Positions 13,641 through 24,047 of a stretch of 31,886 nucleotides of DNA are shown here, one piece after another. The notes beneath the pieces are model-generated. The model searched no databases. It had not been told where the DNA came from and saw only the letters and a list, made by a program, of their open reading frames with translations. How positions within the stretch are numbered: position 1 is the stretch's first letter; each line of letters begins with the position of its first letter. The stretch comes from a virus: IMG/VR virus record IMGVR_UViG_3300032294_000591, positions 1-31,886 of that record; one strand, given 5' to 3'. A program made the translations under genes and the position numbers.

Positions 13641-16600
13641 TTAAGGATTTATCCTCACCAATCCGTATCTTGATGTTCCGTTATATGTGCTGAAGTTACC
13701 GCCAATTAATAATTTATTATCACTTTGTATTGCAATTCTTCTTACCCCACTATAAGTTGCTGGGGATGTTGCAAACCCTGTTCCAACACTAAAGGTTGCA
13801 TCATAACTACCATTTGAAGTAAGTTTAACTAAACCTCTACTTGAATTACCGTTATAGTTATCAAAATCACCAGCTACATATATCGCACCTGTAGAACTAA
13901 TTACAACTTTTCTAAATTGGTCACCTTGTGCTGTATTACCAGAAGTAAATGTTAATCCTGATGTAACACCACTAAATGAGGCGTCTCTTGTACCATCAGT
14001 ATTTAATCTTATGATACCAGGTGCACTAATACCAGAGTATGATGTAAAGTATCCTACAACAATTATTTTACCATCAGATTGAATAGCCACACCTGATGCA
14101 TCAGCATCAAATCCTGTTCCGGTAGTAAAAGATGTATCGGTTGTATAACCAGTTGTTATTCTTCTTATACCTCCAGTAAAGCCAGATGATGGTGTACCTA
14201 CTTGTATAACTTTACCATCTGTTTGTTCAGCAAAATCAAATGTTTTACCAGTAGCACTTGTTGCTGGACCAGTGAACCAAATATTACTATCTTGTGCAAT
14301 AATATGTCCTCTTGATGTATTGCTGAATTTTCTAATCTTCCAAGGATTAGTATTTAATTCTTGCCAAACTGAACTATAAGCAAAACCACTTGTAATGTAT
14401 GCTGTTTTAATTGGATTGACAAATGCTATTGGTGTTGGTGCGGTTCTACTCCATTGTGTCCAACTTCCCCCAACATAGTAACCTGAACCACCAATTTGTG
14501 AGTCAGCAGTTGTACATCTGTCATCAATTGGTGCATAATTAAATAAATGTGATAGTTGATATTGCACCGTTCCAGAATAATTTAATAATGCAGCACCAGA
14601 AGATGATGTTATATTTTGGTCAACCGAAACTAAAATATCTGTTGAATTTAATATATTAATATCCCAAGTATCTTCTTGATATGTAAATGAGGTATCAATT
14701 ATTGCTGGTACTGGTGTTGCAGTTGGTGTCGGTGTAGGTGTACTAGTAGGTGTAGGTGTAGGTGTAGCACTAGGAGTCGGTGTTGGACTAATTGTAGGTG
14801 ATGGACTAGGAGTTGGTGTAGGTGCTATTATTGTTCTACCAGTAACTCTATACTCAAAGTTATAATCTTGTGCAATTGTGGTTGCTGTAAATACTACACT
14901 TAATGCAGTACTGGTTCCAGTAACACCAGTTATATATGTATCTCTAATACCCATATCTCCTCCTTGGTCATCAGTAGTATAATCTCTTCTAATTACATCT
15001 AATGATGAAGCTGTTGATGGTACATTTTCCCTTGATATGGTAATAACAACCACGTCTCCAGGATTTAAATTTGTTGAATATAAATTATCTACCTCTGTAA
15101 AATGAATATCTCGAAGTAGATTATTTACAAAAACATTATAATTATCAATACCTCTATCACGAATTAACTCATCAAATGTCATAATCAACGAACCTAACAT
15201 TGGTGGTGTAGGAGTTGGGGTTGGGCTAGGTATAGCAGTAGCTGTTGGTGTTGGTGTAACCGCTGGACCATAGTATGTTGATGAACCTACTGGTATTGTA
15301 TAAGTCGATGCTGCTGCATTAAATTGTGCACAGTCTTCAAATAAATTATATACAATTTGAGTTGAACCATATGCATAACTTGGCCAATTAGTTTCATTTA
15401 AATCTGCACCTTCATTATTACTAAATAATTTAGGCCATAACTTATCATAAATTCTATTTATACCACTAGCATTATAATTGTCTTCAGTTACTTCATAAAT
15501 TGTGTATGGTACATAATCACCACCATCTTGTCCAAAATCTCTAACTGAACTTGTAAATCCTGTCAAAGGAGTAACACTGGCATTGTTTAAAATACCAATT
15601 GAATAGTCATAGAATACTGACCATCCATAAGACGTTCCACTCAATGATGGATTAGTCATATCAGTTTTAAACTTGAATACTGTACCAGGATTATCACAAT
15701 AATAATACTTAAAATATCTAGTTGGATATTCATTCACCACATTATTGTATTGAATTAACTCAACCTTTGTTAATTCTGGATTAGTTAAATTAAAACCATT
15801 TATTTTATTCCAAGTGAAATATTGGTCTTTAACTTTAATTATATCGTTAGCATTAAGGTTCTCAATATCAGATAGCTTTAGATCAAAGAACCCATTTAAA
15901 AATCTTGTATTTTTATTATATAAATTGTTTATTCTATTTGAATAGAATAGACTGTATGCGTCATTATCAGTGTACACATCAAATGGTGTTACACCTAAGT
16001 CAACTGGTTGTTCTGAATTAAATAAAACAGATATTGAATCATTATTAATTTTATTTGAATCAGGATTACCTATTGGCATTGTATGGCTTACAACAGGAGA
16101 TACAAATCTACCTCTTGGATTAGTACCATTTGAAGCAGCCACATATACTTGGTTTGTTAAGAAAGCACCACTAAAAGGTAATGCTTCACCTAATGTATCT
16201 AAAAATATATTATAAAAACCTAAATGATAAAACAGTTTAGGCTTCGTTTTAACGCCCTTATATTGCCAAGTGACCTTCTCTGTTCCTCCACTTGTTTGAG
16301 ACGAACTAGACGCAGCGTAATTGATTCCTAGAGGTAGTTTAATCTCACCGTTAGGTGCTGTATCTGGTGTATCCCATTGTCTCAATAATTCTGCTGAGAA
16401 TATTGTATCAATCTTTTTTGTTTGTGATTTAAAATCAGTTTGATTGTATACAAAGTTTTGACCATATATTCTGTTGTTTTGGTCCTTAAATGTTTTGTTA
16501 CCATAATCACCGTCCTCTAAATCTGTAAGGATAAGTTCAGACTCAACATAGTTTTGTGCTGGTTCAACTGTAAATCCTTTGTCATATGATAGTTTATTTG

Positions 16601-18419
16601 TCCAATCATATATGTTACCAGTACCAATATAATATGAGTATGGTTCTATTTTTATCTCAGTTGGTCTATCAGGATTTGGAACAAATACAAGGTTGAACTT
16701 TTTTGCTATCGATGATAGTAAATCAATTTGTTTTATATTTGGGTCTATTACTAAACCAAAATCTACATAATCACCATCAACAAATAATTTTGTTGTATTT
16801 GGTGTGCTAGGTGTATAGGATAAAGATGCTGGTGAAATTCCTACATTACCAGTTGTTAAATCAACAAAGTTTTGTTTATACTCTAAACTAAACGGACAAC
16901 CACTTCCACAATCAACATATTGATTACTCACCCAGGAATAAGTTGTTCCAGTTGTATTTGCTGGTATTGTAACAGGAACTGTAGTATCAAATGAACCACC
17001 ACTACAAGGAAACTCCCTAAATGCTAAATTCAAATTAATATCTTCTGAACATAAACAAGGCGTTCCTGTTCCAGCTTTAACTACATATATTGTATATGTT
17101 CTATCTGTTTTAAAATATTGTGTACCACAAGGAAATTCACTACTATCTACATATGTCTCAACAATAATAACATTAACACCCTGTAATGCTAATGTTTGAG
17201 GTACTGGTGTTTTATATGAAAATTTAGTTGCATCAGAACTAAAATATCCATACATATATAACATCTTAAACCAAGGTGTGTTGAAAAAGTCAGAGTCAAT
17301 TGTATAACCATACGTCTTGAACATTAACTGTATTAAGTTTTTAATGTTCAATGCTGGTTTTAATTGGTTATCTAATAAACCATCAGCAAATGAATTTAAT
17401 CTATATCTTTTAACTCCAGCAGCATATGCTGCAGCAGCTGATGCAAAGGAACCAACAATTGTTGATGTATATAATCTTGTTTGTCCAGATGTTGTTGCAC
17501 CACTTAAATTAACAGTATCTCCACTATATTCATATCCGTTATGAACAATTGGATAATAATATGATGGAGGATTGTCAAATGAATAAGGATTGTTATCCCA
17601 ATTTTGAACTTCAAATTTATCAAATTCGTGATTGATACCATATTGTGTATCAGTAAAATCCAAATCCTTTAATAAGTTATTTCCTATCTTACCATATAAA
17701 TCAGCCACACTTGAGAACAATGTTACATCATACTCAATTTTGCTATTCAACACGGAGATTCTATTTAGTTTTAAATAACCATTAAAATATGACTCATCGT
17801 TAACTAAAACACTACAAGGCACTCTTGCCAATGGATTGAAGTACAATGTATCTACATCCACGTTAAAAAAGCTTTCAAAGAACCTATTGTTCTTTTTACT
17901 TCCTGGTAATTGTAATCCAATTGAATAGTCTGAGTTACGTTTAGCAATATCTTGTAATTCAGCAAATGATTTATTTATGGTGATTGGTATATCACTATAT
18001 AAGTCTAATAATTCATATTTATATACAACTTCAACAGTTTCAACAAAATATAAGTTAATTATTTTACTACCAGTATTACTAAAATATAATTGAACAATAT
18101 CTGTATCGTTTACATTAATTGTTCCTGACACCGATGTATTTGAATCATATCTTTGTGATACACCATTAACATATAATTGAAGTGCACCTGTACCAGAATA
18201 TTCATAATACAAAATACCGCTTCTATCATTAATACTAAAAGTAAATTCAGAAACACCTGTTGTTGTTCCAGTATAAGGGTCATTAGCTGTACCAGTTCCA
18301 GAATATAAAATACCAAATGTATCACCAGTTATTACAGAAGTAAAACCTGATTGAACTGTAATTGTATTATCTGGTATGTTAGTTTGAACACGTAAAACTG
18401 TCTGTTGTTGTGTAGCCAT
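13641..18419 (-). CDS. Tail hub / tip protein with Pro-Thr stalks and C-terminal delta-60 repeats
   Basis: The 1592-aa protein starts with a beta domain (about 1-130). The next region, including INKSFAELQDIAKRNSDYSI, SYFNGYLKLNRISVLNSKIE and FSSVADLYGKIGNNLLKDLD, looks like the hub domain of baseplate/tail-tip proteins (gp27-like). A long middle part has many Cys and Tyr. Pro/Thr linkers lie at about 1052-1074 and 1198-1240. The end (about 1385-1592) carries delta-60-type repeats: AIQSDGKIIVVGYFTSYSGI, GLVKLTSNGSYDATFSVGTG and AIQSDNKLLIGGNFSTYNGT. These should form a beta-propeller that may bind host glycans. It would sit at the tail tip as hub plus adhesin. Confidence 0.75.
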   Translation of the reverse strand: MATQQQTVLRVQTNIPDNTITVQSGFTSVITGDTFGILYSGTGTANDPYTGTTTGVSEFTFSINDRSGILYYEYSGTGALQLYVNGVSQRYDSNTSVSGTINVNDTDIVQLYFSNTGSKIINLYFVETVEVVYKYELLDLYSDIPITINKSFAELQDIAKRNSDYSIGLQLPGSKKNNRFFESFFNVDVDTLYFNPLARVPCSVLVNDESYFNGYLKLNRISVLNSKIEYDVTLFSSVADLYGKIGNNLLKDLDFTDTQYGINHEFDKFEVQNWDNNPYSFDNPPSYYYPIVHNGYEYSGDTVNLSGATTSGQTRLYTSTIVGSFASAAAAYAAGVKRYRLNSFADGLLDNQLKPALNIKNLIQLMFKTYGYTIDSDFFNTPWFKMLYMYGYFSSDATKFSYKTPVPQTLALQGVNVIIVETYVDSSEFPCGTQYFKTDRTYTIYVVKAGTGTPCLCSEDINLNLAFREFPCSGGSFDTTVPVTIPANTTGTTYSWVSNQYVDCGSGCPFSLEYKQNFVDLTTGNVGISPASLSYTPSTPNTTKLFVDGDYVDFGLVIDPNIKQIDLLSSIAKKFNLVFVPNPDRPTEIKIEPYSYYIGTGNIYDWTNKLSYDKGFTVEPAQNYVESELILTDLEDGDYGNKTFKDQNNRIYGQNFVYNQTDFKSQTKKIDTIFSAELLRQWDTPDTAPNGEIKLPLGINYAASSSSQTSGGTEKVTWQYKGVKTKPKLFYHLGFYNIFLDTLGEALPFSGAFLTNQVYVAASNGTNPRGRFVSPVVSHTMPIGNPDSNKINNDSISVLFNSEQPVDLGVTPFDVYTDNDAYSLFYSNRINNLYNKNTRFLNGFFDLKLSDIENLNANDIIKVKDQYFTWNKINGFNLTNPELTKVELIQYNNVVNEYPTRYFKYYYCDNPGTVFKFKTDMTNPSLSGTSYGWSVFYDYSIGILNNASVTPLTGFTSSVRDFGQDGGDYVPYTIYEVTEDNYNASGINRIYDKLWPKLFSNNEGADLNETNWPSYAYGSTQIVYNLFEDCAQFNAAASTYTIPVGSSTYYGPAVTPTPTATAIPSPTPTPTPPMLGSLIMTFDELIRDRGIDNYNVFVNNLLRDIHFTEVDNLYSTNLNPGDVVVITISRENVPSTASSLDVIRRDYTTDDQGGDMGIRDTYITGVTGTSTALSVVFTATTIAQDYNFEYRVTGRTIIAPTPTPSPSPTISPTPTPSATPTPTPTSTPTPTPTATPVPAIIDTSFTYQEDTWDINILNSTDILVSVDQNITSSSGAALLNYSGTVQYQLSHLFNYAPIDDRCTTADSQIGGSGYYVGGSWTQWSRTAPTPIAFVNPIKTAYITSGFAYSSVWQELNTNPWKIRKFSNTSRGHIIAQDSNIWFTGPATSATGKTFDFAEQTDGKVIQVGTPSSGFTGGIRRITTGYTTDTSFTTGTGFDADASGVAIQSDGKIIVVGYFTSYSGISAPGIIRLNTDGTRDASFSGVTSGLTFTSGNTAQGDQFRKVVISSTGAIYVAGDFDNYNGNSSRGLVKLTSNGSYDATFSVGTGFATSPATYSGVRRIAIQSDNKLLIGGNFSTYNGTSRYGLVRINP
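14706..14825. repeat. Pro/Thr-linker microrepeat (copy c, longest)
   Basis: About 120 bp of imperfect GGTGTA/GGTGTT units on the plus strand, encoding a Pro-Thr-Ser stalk just before the C-terminal domains of the 1592-aa protein. Confidence 0.85.
15201..15260. repeat. Pro/Thr-linker microrepeat (copy d)
   Basis: A further Pro/Thr linker in the 1592-aa gene, with the same hexamer type as copies a to c. It provides homology for recombination between copies. Confidence 0.8.
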
Positions 18420-18422
18420 ATA

Positions 18423-20003
18423 TTAAAATCCTTTATTTACAAAGAATGTATCTGCGTACTTCAATGTTATTCTATACTTATTTAATTTCTTGTGCTTCTT
18501 TGTGATTGTCTCCACCTCAGTTGATAATACTTGTACAGGTCTTAAATCTTTATACACCTTATCTTGTCTATCAATTTGTGAGATAAAATCAGGTCTCATC
18601 TCATACACTTGTGGTGAATAAAACAATTGTTCTAGCCAATTACCATATTCAACATTTAAATAGTCTGACTCAAGTACAATCTCTCTATCTACATCTGTTG
18701 CAAACGTTTTAACTGTTCTACCATAATCCCTATCTGCTGATTGAATATTGGTTGCGTAATATCTTGAGTCATATGATTGTCTACTTATCTTCTTGGTGTC
18801 TTGACGGTATCTAGTGAACGTGAAGTAATCATATCCACCACGCGCATTTAAGAACGCAAGACGAGTATCTTCTGGACCACAGTTGGTATCAACATAGAAA
18901 TAGAACGCTTCTGATACAGGTCCTACTGGCCCTAGATTAATTCTAAAAGATTGTCCTGTTGGCCAAGAATAGAATAATTGCACTCTATAATATGCCACAT
19001 CGTTCCAGTTTACTGTAGCAAATATGTTTGTTATATCTGCAGGTCCACAAGGTAAAGCAAATATTTGTAGTGTATCTGTGTTACCTGTTGGTGATGCCCA
19101 AGTTGTTCCAGAGAAATTAAGTTGTTGTTCAAAGTAATTTATCTGTGTATTATCTTCATCATAAAACTCAAACACCGCAAAGTCAGCTTCTATCACTTGT
19201 CTATCTCCTGTCTGTCCGTTTAGGTAATATAATACGTAATTTTCATTGGATTGTATATATTGAATGCGTGATGCATCAGTTAAAAATCTAGCTGTCTCAG
19301 ACATCTCTGGTACACTTGGATAGTCCATTAGGTACTGTGACATAGGGCTATATGTTCGATACCTATCAACGGTATTGATTGTTAATCCTGTGCCTATTAC
19401 GGTGCCTAATTCTTGGTCAAAATTCTGTAGTATTAGTTTGTCATTCATTTGGAATGAACCACCTACATAATCAAAATCACCACCTGTATTTGTAAATCCT
19501 GATGCAGTAAATCCTGTCGATGTTGCGCACAATGGAATGTCTGTAAAATGCACAAAAGAAGTTTGTGGGTTACCTGTATAACTTGTAACGACTGTTGTGC
19601 CACTCAAATATCTATAACCATACAACATATTAATAGTTGCACTATTAGGGTATGGATTATTCCAGTTAATTTGCTGGGTTGTTGCATACCAATCGTTTAA
19701 CCAATAGTAAGAATAGTGTTGTGACTCAATATAATTTGATAAATAATCATATGGTCTTATGTTAAATCTGTATGTGTATGTTGAACCTGATTGACTAACA
19801 TTATATGGAACAATTGACATCCTTCCAACCTTTTCTAAGTCAGCATACAAATCAACATCCAATTCCATAGACGATTGATATGTATCACCAGTTACAACAA
19901 CCTCATATGTTCCACCTCTTTGGTAGACCATATCTGTTGACCTTCTTATTTGCGTATTGCTATTTAACCCGTTAGAGTATAGTCTTTGGTATCCAAATGC
20001 CAT
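18423..20003 (-). CDS. Distal tail / baseplate structural protein
   Basis: The 526-aa beta-rich protein is rich in Tyr, Asn and Thr (for example SGSTYTYRFNIRPYDYLSNY; YYRVQLFYSWPTGQSFRINL). Its C-terminal quarter has RQDTKKISRQSYDSRYYATN, DREIVLESDYLNVEYGNWLE and YRITLKYADTFFVNKGF. This end, with strands for ring contacts, resembles distal-tail-like proteins that sit between tube and hub. It is followed 4 bases later by the 1592-aa hub gene and preceded, with a 2-base gap, by the gp10-like gene. I place it in the tail tip by synteny and composition; I cannot name a family with certainty. Confidence 0.6.
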   Translation of the reverse strand: MAFGYQRLYSNGLNSNTQIRRSTDMVYQRGGTYEVVVTGDTYQSSMELDVDLYADLEKVGRMSIVPYNVSQSGSTYTYRFNIRPYDYLSNYIESQHYSYYWLNDWYATTQQINWNNPYPNSATINMLYGYRYLSGTTVVTSYTGNPQTSFVHFTDIPLCATSTGFTASGFTNTGGDFDYVGGSFQMNDKLILQNFDQELGTVIGTGLTINTVDRYRTYSPMSQYLMDYPSVPEMSETARFLTDASRIQYIQSNENYVLYYLNGQTGDRQVIEADFAVFEFYDEDNTQINYFEQQLNFSGTTWASPTGNTDTLQIFALPCGPADITNIFATVNWNDVAYYRVQLFYSWPTGQSFRINLGPVGPVSEAFYFYVDTNCGPEDTRLAFLNARGGYDYFTFTRYRQDTKKISRQSYDSRYYATNIQSADRDYGRTVKTFATDVDREIVLESDYLNVEYGNWLEQLFYSPQVYEMRPDFISQIDRQDKVYKDLRPVQVLSTEVETITKKHKKLNKYRITLKYADTFFVNKGF

Positions 20004-20004
20004 A

Positions 20005-20490
20005 TTATATTCCTTCTATTGCGTTTATTAAGTCTTCTATGGCAGCGCCTTCTAGAAGATTTATTATTTCTGTGTCTTCCAATATTGAATCAATTGCAAC
20101 ATCATACCAGTTTGATGGTCTAATACCAAACTTCTTGATGTTCTTTTGTATTCCAAATGCGAAGCTTCTGTTAGTGATAAATCTACCTTTTTTATCTCTA
20201 CCTTTCAAGCCTCTACTTCTAATCCATTTTTCAATGGCATCAATTGGAACACCCTTCTTTCCAGGTAATCTTCCTGACTGAACCCATTGTCCATAATCAT
20301 TCATTGACATTTGAAGATATGATACATCACCTTTTTCTTGTGCTGTTACTTCAATGCTGTTCTTCAATGAACCGGATGCCACCTTATTTGATAAGCCTTT
20401 GTATTTACCAAAGCCAAATGGATAGCGTCTTTCTTCTAACGCTTTCTTAAACTTGGCTTCAATAATAGGTGCTATCTCGTCTAAATTCAT
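20005..20490 (-). CDS. HK97 gp10-like tail completion protein
   Basis: The 161-aa basic protein has a helical start (IAPIIEAKFKKALEERRYPF), SLKNSIEVTAQEKGDVSYLQ and then MNDYGQWVQSGRLPGKKGVP followed by IDAIEKWIRSRGLKG. The order 'L..S......y......Y...v..G..P......i..W' is the hallmark of the HK97 gp10 / tail-completion family, which joins the tail to the head connector. A short C-terminal helix follows (YDVAIDSILEDTEIINLLEG). Its start overlaps the stop of the fibre gene by one base at 20490, so translation is coupled. Confidence 0.7.
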   Translation of the reverse strand: MNLDEIAPIIEAKFKKALEERRYPFGFGKYKGLSNKVASGSLKNSIEVTAQEKGDVSYLQMSMNDYGQWVQSGRLPGKKGVPIDAIEKWIRSRGLKGRDKKGRFITNRSFAFGIQKNIKKFGIRPSNWYDVAIDSILEDTEIINLLEGAAIEDLINAIEGI

Positions 20491-23400
20491 TATCTAACTT
20501 GGTTTACTGTTAAGATTATTGATGGTGAACGAGGTATGTTTCCTGTTGCTGCCACAGTTTCAAATGAAGTATTATTGCTATCTGATTGATAAGCCAATTC
20601 ATAATAAGAACCTGATGTAGCGGTATCCCATAAGTTCAACGCTAATACATCTTTATGGTTTGAAGGAACGGTTATATATGTTGCTGTGTCTGCCACATTT
20701 GAACCATTTTTCTTTAACCATATTGCTATATTACCTTCACCTGAACCTTGTGATATTTGCGTACTAAATTGAATGTTATAAGTTCCACTTCTATCAACAA
20801 GAACTTTTGAACCACTATTAGTTAATTGAACTGAGTTAACGTTTAATGATGTATCAAATATAAATGAACCACTAGTGTTTGCAGTCGCTGTATATGACCC
20901 TGTTGAATAGAACGCACCTACACCCATCAATGCTGGTAATGCATCTAATGGTGTTGCTTTAGTTAATTGACCTGTACTATCTGTTGTTACAAAAAATGAA
21001 CCTGTTGATGTTGGTAAATTGCTTACACTTAATGAACCTGTTACAATTGTTGCATCAGAATTTAAATTAATTCTTCTTGTACCATTATCATTAACTGTTT
21101 CTATTTGTGTTGTTGTACCAGCATATGTTGCACCAAATCTTGTTCTAGTAGATAAGCTACCTGTGTTAACAATTTGGTCAATAAATGATTGTGTTGTTAT
21201 TTGTGCTTTATCATAGTTAGTATATTGGAATGTTTGGTTATCACTACTATATCTTAATGCTGCTAAGTTTGAAGCTGGACTACTATTGAATGGATTACCA
21301 TCAAATTGCAATCTTTGTGTTTGCATTGTACCACTTACATATAATGGTGTGGCAGCAGCTAATGAACTTGACATTACTGTTTCACCAAGAATATTAACAC
21401 TACCAGTAATTGTTGAATTACCTTTTATATCAAATGAACCAGATACACCAACCAATGAACCAGAAGTTACATATAAACCTGTTCTTCTATTTCCTACTGC
21501 TGTACCAGTACCTACAGCAAAAACTATTTGTTGTGAGTCACTTAAAGTAGTAGTATCATTATATCTACCAAAGAATGCTGAACCACCATTATTAAGTGCG
21601 TTTGATGCTGAAACAATTAAGTTTTGACCATATACAATTGTACCATATAAATGTGCTTCAGCACCTACTTGAGATGAACTTACTGCTGTATTAACACCAC
21701 CAATAATATTTGAGGTAATGTTTCTTCTATTTGTTGGGTTTGAACCTGAAACCCAAACACCATTTGCTTGACCAATTACAAGGTTACTACCTAATGTTAA
21801 TCCATTATTAGTTGCGGATACTGAACTTGAAACTAAGTTAGTAACTGTAAATGCAGCACCACCAATAATATTATTTGTTGTTGTTATTGATGAACTAATA
21901 TGATTTAAAAATAAACCTGAACCACCAAAATAGTTTTGTTGTATTGTTGTTAAGAATGGTAAAGTTATATTGTTTGCTGTCGTTGTAACAGGACCAACAT
22001 TTATATTTTGAATATAATTTAATGAACCACTTTGATGATTTATTGTAACAGCAGCTTGAACGTTATTGTTAGTAAATTGTGGTACTCCTAAAGAACTTGT
22101 TGTAAATGCAAAGGCTACTGCAGCATTTAAATTACTATTATTTATTGATGGTCTAAGAATAGATGATGTAGTAAGAGTTGGATAGGTATTAACAAAATTA
22201 ACAGCACCATTAAGATACCCATATGTTCCCGCTGTAACTAAAGTATTAGCCCTATTACCACCAGCTAAAATAATATTATTTGAACCTGATATTACAATTG
22301 AACCAGTTTGTCCGTTAGGTAATTGACCATTACCACCAAGACCAGTTGATGTACCAAATATTAAATTTGATTGCGAAACTGGTAATGATGCTGAAATATA
22401 ACCAAATGGTACCGCTAAAGAACTTGAACTTTGCGCTTCTGTAAGTATTCTAATTAAACCATCGTTTAATGTGTTTGTGATTAAACTACCTGATATTGTT
22501 TCATTACCTCTAAGATTTAATGGACCTAATATGTTTACACTACCTGTAACTGTTGTGTCACCTTTAACATCTAATTCAACACCAGCAGAACCACTCATTA
22601 TAACTGAACCAGTGATTAATACATCACCCTTAACATCTAATTCAATACCAGCAGAACCGCTTAGAATTACACTACCTGTAATTGATTGTGTTCCAGCTGC
22701 CGAACCTGTAGTAATTAAACCTGTTCTATTAATGTCATTTGCATAACTAGCTGTCACCGCATTTTGTGCTTGTGATGCACTTACAGCATTTTGTGATTGA
22801 CTAGCAGATACTGCGTTCTGTGCTTGAGACGCTGATAAAGCATTTGAAGCAAATGATGCTGTACCTTGTAATGACCCTGTAATACCACCTGTTACTTTTA
22901 ATGTTCCTGTAACTTCTGTGTTACCATCAATACTAACCCATTGATTAGAACCAGTACGTAAAAGACTTATTGATGGACCACCACTATTAAGTATTAAATC
23001 CCCACCACCTTGAGTACCTATAATTAAATCTCCACCTGTAGTCCAATTTGAAATATTATCTACTCTTAAATTACCTGATGGTATATTAACATCACCAACT
23101 AATGTTTGTGTATCATCTGATGCGTCACCTAATTGGTTTGAACCACTTGAGTATATTACTGAGGCAGTTTCAAATACTGTTGTTACATATGTGAACGATG
23201 CTGATGTGGCTGTAATAGTTCCACCAACATTTAAACTCCCTGTGATCTGCTGGGTTAAACCAGCAGAACCTGTGGTGATTAAACCATTTCTATTGCTATT
23301 TGAACCAGTGTCAATTGTTAAATTAAATTGAGAACCGTTACCTTTTGTGAAGGTTAATACGTTACCTGATGCACTTCCTGTAATCAAGAATGAACCAGAC

Positions 23401-24026
23401 TCTGTTTCAGTTACGTAAGAAGCAGTTGCTGCAATTAAAGAATTAACCTTTGCGTCATTACTACTCGTGTATGCGTTAAACGAACCTGTATCAAGTTTTT
23501 GGTTAATTTGATTTTGTAAGCTAGCTGTGGCGCTTTCTAAGCTATTCAGTCTTCCGTTTGTAGAAGATGTATAAGCATTGAAAGAAGAAGTTAATGTATA
23601 TGAATTTAAAGATGATGTACTAGCAAATGAACCAGTAACACCCTCTATTGATGTTAATCTATTGTTTTGTGCTAAGTCTGTACTAGCTATGCTTTGCGAA
23701 AGCGCAGTAAGCGATGAAGTAGTAGCATAAGACCCAGTAGCACTAATAAGTGAATTGACCCTATTATCATTGCTTGAAGTATATGAATTGAATGATGATG
23801 TAGTTACCAATGAACCACTATCAACAGTTATTCCAGTTAAGCCAGAACCATCACCACGAAATGAACCAGTTATTACAACAGAACTTGTTGATGCTAGCAT
23901 TGGTATTTTGTTACCAAGACCATCTGTTACGTATTGTAACGTAGCTGTTACACCAGTATTACTGTTATCAAGCTTTAATAAACCTTGATAGGACTGACTT
24001 ACATATTGATTAGTTAAATTACCCAT
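20490..24026 (-). CDS. Long tail fibre with repeat shaft and jelly-roll-like tip
   Basis: The 1178-aa protein is made of Ser/Thr/Gly/Asn/Ala-rich repeats. The N-terminus MGNLTNQYVSQSYQGLLKLD is a likely attachment domain. Shaft units follow: SASQAQNAV three times in a row, and two copies of TGSV-L/M-SGSAG-ELDVKGD-near 420-480. The trimeric beta-helical middle is full of Asn and Ser (about 600-850). The C-terminal domain (about 1035-1178, AIWLKKNGSNVADTATYITV, LNLWDTATSGSYYELAYQSD) looks like a C1q/TNF-type jelly roll, probably receptor-binding. The position between the duplicated-domain tail protein and tail completion gene suits a side or tail fibre. Confidence 0.8.
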   Translation of the reverse strand: MGNLTNQYVSQSYQGLLKLDNSNTGVTATLQYVTDGLGNKIPMLASTSSVVITGSFRGDGSGLTGITVDSGSLVTTSSFNSYTSSNDNRVNSLISATGSYATTSSLTALSQSIASTDLAQNNRLTSIEGVTGSFASTSSLNSYTLTSSFNAYTSSTNGRLNSLESATASLQNQINQKLDTGSFNAYTSSNDAKVNSLIAATASYVTETESGSFLITGSASGNVLTFTKGNGSQFNLTIDTGSNSNRNGLITTGSAGLTQQITGSLNVGGTITATSASFTYVTTVFETASVIYSSGSNQLGDASDDTQTLVGDVNIPSGNLRVDNISNWTTGGDLIIGTQGGGDLILNSGGPSISLLRTGSNQWVSIDGNTEVTGTLKVTGGITGSLQGTASFASNALSASQAQNAVSASQSQNAVSASQAQNAVTASYANDINRTGLITTGSAAGTQSITGSVILSGSAGIELDVKGDVLITGSVIMSGSAGVELDVKGDTTVTGSVNILGPLNLRGNETISGSLITNTLNDGLIRILTEAQSSSSLAVPFGYISASLPVSQSNLIFGTSTGLGGNGQLPNGQTGSIVISGSNNIILAGGNRANTLVTAGTYGYLNGAVNFVNTYPTLTTSSILRPSINNSNLNAAVAFAFTTSSLGVPQFTNNNVQAAVTINHQSGSLNYIQNINVGPVTTTANNITLPFLTTIQQNYFGGSGLFLNHISSSITTTNNIIGGAAFTVTNLVSSSVSATNNGLTLGSNLVIGQANGVWVSGSNPTNRRNITSNIIGGVNTAVSSSQVGAEAHLYGTIVYGQNLIVSASNALNNGGSAFFGRYNDTTTLSDSQQIVFAVGTGTAVGNRRTGLYVTSGSLVGVSGSFDIKGNSTITGSVNILGETVMSSSLAAATPLYVSGTMQTQRLQFDGNPFNSSPASNLAALRYSSDNQTFQYTNYDKAQITTQSFIDQIVNTGSLSTRTRFGATYAGTTTQIETVNDNGTRRINLNSDATIVTGSLSVSNLPTSTGSFFVTTDSTGQLTKATPLDALPALMGVGAFYSTGSYTATANTSGSFIFDTSLNVNSVQLTNSGSKVLVDRSGTYNIQFSTQISQGSGEGNIAIWLKKNGSNVADTATYITVPSNHKDVLALNLWDTATSGSYYELAYQSDSNNTSFETVAATGNIPRSPSIILTVNQVR
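22556..22680. repeat. Two-copy direct repeat of about 60 bp in the fibre gene
   Basis: The plus strand has ACATCTAATTCAAYACCAGC followed by AGAACC at about 22568 and again at about 22637, each with flanking similarity. It encodes tandem ILSGSAG..LDVKGD shaft units in frame. Such repeats allow in-frame gain or loss of shaft units. Confidence 0.75.
22755..22848. repeat. Tandem SASQAQNAV-coding repeat in fibre gene
   Basis: Three to four near-identical 27-base units encode the nonapeptide SASQ(A/S)QNAV on the minus strand. Synonymous differences between copies show they are old enough to have diverged while keeping the protein repeat. Confidence 0.8.
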
Positions 24027-24047
24027 AGTTATTTAAATATTTTTGTT

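Noticed and set aside
12535-24026. Diversity-generating retroelement acting on the tail-tip genes
   Set aside because: No reverse transcriptase is present anywhere in the window and I saw no template/variable repeat pair with adenine-biased differences.
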